Under the pieces are notes generated by a model. It was not told where the DNA came from. It saw nothing but the letters and a program-made list of their open reading frames with translations, and did no database searches. From Candidatus Gastranaerophilales bacterium (lineage in GTDB: Bacteria > Cyanobacteriota > Vampirovibrionia > Gastranaerophilales > Gastranaerophilaceae): DNA of 57,001 nucleotides. The position numbers and the translations under genes were made by a program. Numbering within the stretch: position 1 is the first letter of the stretch; each line of letters begins with the position of its first letter. This document shows, piece by piece, positions 52,701 to 57,001 of this stretch. The stretch is taken from NCBI GenBank assembly GCA_944324425.1, contig CALUWE010000011.1, forward strand, positions 1 to 57,001. Direction: 5' to 3'.

Positions 52701-53447
52701 TTATTTTGCACTGAATGAATCGTTTTGCATATCCATATCCATCATATCATCTTTGATGACATCTTCATTTTCGGATTGGGCAGCATCCGTTGATTCAGCA
52801 TCTTTTTTCTGTGTAATGGGCGCAGAATATAATCCTGAAGCCAATTCGGCATCATTTTTATAATCATTTGTGTCTTTATTATAATCTGAATTTAACAATC
52901 TTAGCTTAACATCGTTTTCTTGTCCAAAGGTACCGGGCAATTCTCTTACCGTAACATTATCATCTTCGCCAGGAACATATGGCATATTTTTAATTTTTAC
53001 ATCGTCAATTTCATCCGCAGGGTGAAAACTTTCGGGAACATCGCCTTCTGTGATTGGGTTTTGAGCAACATCGCCAAAGTTATAATAGTCTTCATAATCT
53101 GCTACTTCGTACTCATCGTCATTATATATTTCAGGCAATTGCATAACGCTGTCGCCGTCTGACATTATTTTGCCTGCATTTAATTTTTCGGTATATGCAT
53201 TATCAAACGGGAAAATTGCGGCCTGATTTTGAAGCTCAAACGGGTTTGTTGCTTCTACTGTTTGAGCATTGTCAAATATACTTTGAGCAATTTTAATTTC
53301 TTCCGAGCCGTCAATTTCTTTTATGTTATCTATATCATTGTCTCGCCCAACCCTTTTTGCGGCAACCGTTGCATTTTGAACGCCGTTATCTTTAAGGGTT
53401 CGAATTAAGCTTGAATAGTTAAATTTACCTGTCAAATCTCCCGACAT
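52701..53447 (-). CDS. Unknown acidic, low-complexity protein
   Basis: This 248-aa protein is rich in Asp, Asn and Glu, with no signal peptide, membrane helix or recognised domain. The first 70 residues look ordered (SSLIRTLKDNGVQNATVAAKRVG), and the rest appears disordered and ends with DDMMDMDMQNDSFSAK. AGAGGATT lies 4 nt before the ATG, so it is probably translated. A 9-bp inverted repeat lies 63 bp upstream of the start. Function unknown. Confidence 0.65.
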   Translation of the reverse strand: MSGDLTGKFNYSSLIRTLKDNGVQNATVAAKRVGRDNDIDNIKEIDGSEEIKIAQSIFDNAQTVEATNPFELQNQAAIFPFDNAYTEKLNAGKIMSDGDSVMQLPEIYNDDEYEVADYEDYYNFGDVAQNPITEGDVPESFHPADEIDDVKIKNMPYVPGEDDNVTVRELPGTFGQENDVKLRLLNSDYNKDTNDYKNDAELASGLYSAPITQKKDAESTDAAQSENEDVIKDDMMDMDMQNDSFSAK

Positions 53448-53509
53448 GATAATCCTCTTTTCATCTCTCTTTGTATATATAAAGTATAGCTATATGAAAT
53501 AATTGCCTA

Positions 53510-53530
53510 TTTGTAACATTTTGTTACAAA
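53510..53530. promoter_or_regulatory. Perfect inverted repeat, possible operator
   Basis: TTTGTAACA-TTT-TGTTACAAA is a perfect 9-bp palindrome with a 3-bp centre. It lies upstream of the acidic protein gene (TATACT on the minus strand near 53485) and beyond the thrS terminator. It has the form of a dimeric repressor or activator site; a weak hairpin is the alternative. Confidence 0.45.
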
Positions 53531-53531
53531 T

Positions 53532-53575
53532 AAAAATCGAGCCTTATGAAACAATGTTCAAAAAGCCCGATTTTT
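53532..53575 (-). terminator. Intrinsic terminator after thrS
   Basis: AAAAATCG-GC pairs with GC-CGATTTTT with one A-C mismatch and a 22-nt loop; on the minus strand a T run follows. It ends thrS transcription. Confidence 0.6.
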
Positions 53576-53589
53576 ATGCGTTTTATAGA

Positions 53590-55359
53590 CTATTTAATTT
53601 CTTCTTGTCCTCTTGTTTTGTTTTCGTTGATTAGTTTTTCGATAAAATCTTCTCTAATCATCTCGCCAATTTGGCCAACGCCTCTTTTTCTGATTGCAAG
53701 GGCGCCAGTTTCAATTTCTTTGTCGCCGACAACAACAACATAAGGAATTTTTTTATTTTGCAGGCAATCTCTTATTTTATAATTCATAGATTCTGACCTG
53801 TCATCAAATAAAACCCTTAAGCCTTTTTGTTTCATTTCAAAGAAAAGTTTTTCACAATATTCATTGTGCCTTTCTGCAATAGGAACAATTGCTGCTTGAG
53901 TTGGTGCTAACCAAACAGGGAAAGCACCTGCATAGTGTTCGATTAAAATGCCGTGGAACCTTTCCATTGAACCGAAAATTACCCTGTGAAGCATAACAGG
54001 TGTTTTAAGGGCGCCGTCTTTATCTTGATATTTGAGGTCAAACCTTTCAGGCAGGTTGAAATCTAATTGAATTGTAGCGCATTGCCAAGTTCTTCCGATT
54101 GCATCTTTAAATTTAAAGTCGATTTTAGGGCCATAGAATGCGCCATCGCCTTCATTTATGTCATATTTCATGCCCCTTTTATCCATTGCTTCCCTTAAGC
54201 CTGCTTCCGCTCTTTCCCAATTTTCAAGAGAACCGACATAGCTTTCGGGGCGGGTTGATAATTCAACTTCAAATGTCATATTGAAAATTTTCATTGCATC
54301 AACAACAAAATCAATAATTTCGTTAATTTCGCCTACAAGCTGTTCAGGTGTGCAGAAAATGTGGGCATCATCTTGAGTAAAGCCTTGAACACGGGTTAAG
54401 CCGCCAAGTGCGCCTGATTTTTCTTTTCTATATACTGTTCCAAGTTCTGCCATTCTAATCGGCAAGTCTCTGTATGAGCGCCTTTGAGCTTGATAAATTA
54501 AAATGTGGAAGGGGCAGTTCATTGGTTTAATTATGAATTGTTCGTCTGAATCTTCTTCTTTTTGAACAAAGAACATATTTTCTCTGTAATGGTCTATATG
54601 GCCTGAAATTTCCCAAAGTTTGGTTTTTGCAATGTGGGGAGTATTAACAATTACATAGCCTCTTTTTCTGTGTTCTTCTCTCCAATAGTTTTCAATGTTT
54701 TCTCTTACAACTGCTAAATTCGGGTGCCACAAAACAAGGCCTGAGCCAATTTCATCATGGATAGAGAATAAATCCAGTTGAGTTCCCAATTTTCTGTGGT
54801 CACGTTTTTTTGCTTCTTCAACCATTGTAAGGTAAGCGTTTAAGTCTTCTTTGGTTAAAAATGCAGTTGCATAAACCCTTTGGAGCATTTTATTTTTTTC
54901 ATTCCCTCTCCAATATGCGCCTGCAACCGATAAAAGTTTAAAAGCTTTAATCGGGCGGGTATTTTCAAGGTGGGGGCCTGAGCATAAATCGTTAAATAAA
55001 ACGTTTCCGTCTTTATCTTTTGTTAAATATAATGTAGGATTATCATTTTTGTGTTCTTCTAAAAGTTCTGCTTTATAAATTTCGCCTTGAGCCTTAAATT
55101 CATCAATTTGTTTTTGAACATCTTCTATATAATGTTTTTCAAACCTTAAATCCATTTTAACAAGACGTTTCATTTCATCTTCAATTTTTTTAAGGTCATC
55201 ATCACCCAAGCTAACGCCTTCTATGTCAAAATCATAATAAAAGCCGTTATCAATAGCAGGGCCAATTGCAAGGTGTGCATTGGGGTATAAATTTTGAACG
55301 GCTTGCGCCATAATGTGCGAGCAAGAATGCCTTAGGGTGTGTAAATCTATGTTTTCCAT
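53590..55359 (-). CDS. thrS: Threonyl-tRNA synthetase lacking the TGS domain
   Basis: This class II synthetase charges tRNA-Thr. It begins MENIDLHTLRHSCSHIMAQAV, meaning directly with the N2 editing domain (HxxxH at 11-15 and CSGPHLENT), and lacks the N-terminal TGS domain of about 60 residues. Catalytic motifs are MNCPFHILIY (zinc Cys/His), RMAELGTVYRKE, GLTRVQGFTQDDAHIF and HRVIFGSMERF. The C-terminal anticodon domain is present. The total of 589 aa against about 640 for the full form is explained by the missing TGS. The ATG at 55359 is one codon inside the first ATG. The 157-bp upstream region contains no T-box that I could see. Confidence 0.95.
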   Translation of the reverse strand: MENIDLHTLRHSCSHIMAQAVQNLYPNAHLAIGPAIDNGFYYDFDIEGVSLGDDDLKKIEDEMKRLVKMDLRFEKHYIEDVQKQIDEFKAQGEIYKAELLEEHKNDNPTLYLTKDKDGNVLFNDLCSGPHLENTRPIKAFKLLSVAGAYWRGNEKNKMLQRVYATAFLTKEDLNAYLTMVEEAKKRDHRKLGTQLDLFSIHDEIGSGLVLWHPNLAVVRENIENYWREEHRKRGYVIVNTPHIAKTKLWEISGHIDHYRENMFFVQKEEDSDEQFIIKPMNCPFHILIYQAQRRSYRDLPIRMAELGTVYRKEKSGALGGLTRVQGFTQDDAHIFCTPEQLVGEINEIIDFVVDAMKIFNMTFEVELSTRPESYVGSLENWERAEAGLREAMDKRGMKYDINEGDGAFYGPKIDFKFKDAIGRTWQCATIQLDFNLPERFDLKYQDKDGALKTPVMLHRVIFGSMERFHGILIEHYAGAFPVWLAPTQAAIVPIAERHNEYCEKLFFEMKQKGLRVLFDDRSESMNYKIRDCLQNKKIPYVVVVGDKEIETGALAIRKRGVGQIGEMIREDFIEKLINENKTRGQEEIK

Positions 55360-55519
55360 CAATTCTTTCCTTCAAAAATATTTAACATTAATAATTTTAC
55401 CACCAACAATAAAAAATATAAAACAAGTTTAAAAGCCTTTAAATAAAGAATTTGCCCCCTATTTTTTTGCCGGTTTTAAAAATTGGTATGATTGAAATAT
55501 AAGGAAAAAAGGGAAGATT

Positions 55520-56914
55520 ATGACAAAAACAAATGAATATTGGATTTGGAAATCTGAAAAAGAAAAAAATACTTGTGAAAAATGCAAATCGCTTGACGGC
55601 AAAATATTTTATTCTGAAGATGAAATACCTGAAAAACCCCACCCTAATTGTAAGTGTGAAGTTGTAAAAGTTGTTTCGGAAGAAAAATATGAAAAATGTG
55701 ATTGTAAAGAGCTTCTAAATAAAACACAAAATGCGGTTGAAAATATAATTGCGGAAACAAAAACTTATTTGGGAACAATACAAGAAATAAACACCGATTG
55801 CGAAATAAACAAAGAAAGTTTGCGGGATTTATTAAATAAAGCTTACGTTATAAAAGACGAATACGAAAATGAACTTGCAAAACATCTTAAAACCTGCGCC
55901 AATAATAAAGACGAAGAATACAAAGAAATAACACAAAAAATAATAGATTTTGAAAAGTTAAAAAAAGAAAATGAAACCAATTCAGCTAAAATATATGAAT
56001 TAAATAAAAATTTTCAAAATTTTGACAAAGAAACAAGGGTTCATCTGGTTGATATTCAACAATTAAAAGAATATTCAGCTGATACACCCCATAAAAAAGA
56101 CGAATGTAAAATTTTAGAAGATGTTTTAGATTTACAAACTAAAACCAAGCTTGTAAACAGCCAATTTCAAGATTATAAGAAACAAGCAGAAATGGCGAAT
56201 TTAAAAAATAAAAACATCCAAAACGCTATAAATAGCGGCAATAGCTATATAAAAGTTCTTAATAATATACCTAAAATAAAATGCAAGTGCAGTAATTTTT
56301 TGCTTAATCTTAAAATAGATTCATTTTATTCTACGGGTGCAAATACAATAGGGAAAAAACCGGTTATTTCGGGCGATTGCCTTCAAAATGCTCTGAATTG
56401 GCTTGAACCTGCAAAGAAAAATAAAGATGCAAAAGTTTTAAATTCAATAGATGATATTAAAAATAAAAACTTAAAAAATGCTTTAGATAAAATTAAAATG
56501 CCAAAATATACAAGAGGGATTGTTTATAACAGTAATTCAAAGCAATCTAAAAACTTATTAAAAACAAAAGAAGTGCAAAAATTTTTATCAGAAAATATGA
56601 AAGCCTTAAAAGAAAATAAAAAGTTTGAAATACAAGATTTGGAATTTAATCCATTTAAAGACTGGGATGCCTATCTTGCACTTCAAAAATGCAAAATGTA
56701 TAATCCTCATATAACAAAAGACGGCTATTTTGAAGCTATGATATATGATTATTACGATTTTGAACATAGAGAACCTGACCCAAATGCAAAAGGTGTTATA
56801 GACAAGATATTTAACCCCTTAGCAACAAAAGTAAACAACTGGGGGCACAGAATGCAGGAAAGGAAATTACTTGAAAACTATTTTGTTATATACCATATAA
56901 GGGAAAAAATATAG
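55520..56914 (+). CDS. Protein with MuF-like Cys/His N-terminal domain
   Basis: This 464-aa protein starts with KNTCEKCKSLDGKIFY ... KPHPNCKCEVV, the CxxC ... PHPNCxC pattern seen at the C terminus of phage minor head proteins (Mu gpF/SPP1 gp7) and in stand-alone relatives. Coiled-coil-rich residues (about 70-260) follow with further Cys pairs (CDCKE, KCKCS). A C-terminal domain of about 190 residues ends with YDYYDFEHREPDPN and GHRMQERKLLENYFVIYHI. No other phage genes are nearby. AAGGAAAAAAGGGAAG precedes the ATG. Function unknown; a prophage remnant or polymorphic effector is possible. Confidence 0.6.
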   Translation: MTKTNEYWIWKSEKEKNTCEKCKSLDGKIFYSEDEIPEKPHPNCKCEVVKVVSEEKYEKCDCKELLNKTQNAVENIIAETKTYLGTIQEINTDCEINKESLRDLLNKAYVIKDEYENELAKHLKTCANNKDEEYKEITQKIIDFEKLKKENETNSAKIYELNKNFQNFDKETRVHLVDIQQLKEYSADTPHKKDECKILEDVLDLQTKTKLVNSQFQDYKKQAEMANLKNKNIQNAINSGNSYIKVLNNIPKIKCKCSNFLLNLKIDSFYSTGANTIGKKPVISGDCLQNALNWLEPAKKNKDAKVLNSIDDIKNKNLKNALDKIKMPKYTRGIVYNSNSKQSKNLLKTKEVQKFLSENMKALKENKKFEIQDLEFNPFKDWDAYLALQKCKMYNPHITKDGYFEAMIYDYYDFEHREPDPNAKGVIDKIFNPLATKVNNWGHRMQERKLLENYFVIYHIREKI

Positions 56915-56927
56915 TAAAATAAAACTT

Positions 56928-57001
56928 ATGTATAAAGATATATTAGGTGTTATAAAATATATAATTTTGGTATTTGCAGGTGAAGCCATACTTATTTCAT
57001 T
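56928..57001 (+). CDS. Start of an unknown gene, 3' partial
   Basis: ATG at 56928 opens a frame that runs to the end of the window: MYKDILGVIKYIILVFAGEA and a few more residues, hydrophobic in nature, perhaps a membrane segment. It follows the MuF-like gene after 13 bp with no clear ribosome site. Too short to classify. Confidence 0.45.
   Translation, partial: MYKDILGVIKYIILVFAGEAILIS

Noticed and set aside
1-57001. CRISPR array, tRNA, rRNA or insertion sequence
   Set aside because: No regularly spaced short repeats, cloverleaf sequences, rRNA segments, transposase motifs or terminal inverted repeats were found; the only long repeat is the 559-bp gene-internal one.

Overview
The window is AT-rich bacterial chromosome, densely coding on both strands. 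It carries mostly housekeeping genes with several lineage-specific envelope and secreted genes between them. The cell looks Gram-negative in architecture: RND-type adaptor with lipobox, OEP/TolC-like proteins, SLH-domain envelope protein, GT9 heptosyltransferase-like enzyme, MurJ. It has a SpoIID homologue but no other sporulation genes here. A FliI-type ATPase, a GGDEF/HD-GYP protein, a split glycine cleavage P-protein and many low-complexity unknown proteins fit a non-photosynthetic Cyanobacteriota lineage (Melainabacteria/Vampirovibrionia, Gastranaerophilales-like). That placement is inference from gene content and composition; no marker was searched.

Layout. 1-1.7 kb: two linked OEP-like secreted/envelope proteins, the first cut by the window edge. 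1.7-7.7 kb: dnaB (minus), a candidate small RNA, manC and two tandem polytopic glycosyltransferases sharing an exact 559-bp segment. 7.7-13 kb (minus): trpS of the [4Fe-4S] type, a large TPR protein, an SLH protein and a GT9 enzyme. 13.1-18.7 kb (plus): a CooC/MinD-like ATPase, folD, alr, gcvT, gcvH, gcvPA, a one-carbon/glycine operon lacking gcvPB. 18.7-24.2 kb (minus): a secreted GH13 enzyme, ribF and a bifunctional rel. 24.3-32.3 kb: YggU, a GAF-GGDEF-HD-GYP protein, an unknown acidic membrane protein, hom-thrC, gltX and a VOC protein.

32.4-37.1 kb is the most unusual part. It holds a 714-aa protein with a Gly/Ala-rich hydrophobic N-terminal half and a C-terminal domain that keeps the RelA/SpoT synthetase residues, a small unknown companion gene, a lone FliI-type export ATPase and another small unknown membrane protein. 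It is followed by a structured intergenic RNA candidate. 37.5-43.7 kb carries a zinc-less M48 pseudo-peptidase, small envelope proteins, an HlyD-type lipoprotein, an RND-like protein that keeps both periplasmic porter halves but has lost nearly all membrane helices, and a SulP transporter. 43.7-49.4 kb has tsaC-murJ-spoIID and two ABC sugar permeases. 49.4-50 kb is a non-coding stretch with a promoter, a structured RNA of about 270 nt and terminators. 50-57 kb has ispH-rpsA (ispH apparently with a non-ATG/GTG/TTG start), a class II aldolase-like gene, an acidic unknown protein, a ThrS lacking its TGS domain, a protein with an N-terminal MuF-like Cys/His domain, and the start of one more gene.

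Several genes have a TATAAT-like element 4-11 nt upstream of ATG and no Shine-Dalgarno, suggesting common leaderless transcription; other genes have clear GGAG/AAGGA sites. No tRNA, rRNA, CRISPR array, insertion sequence or complete prophage was recognised.
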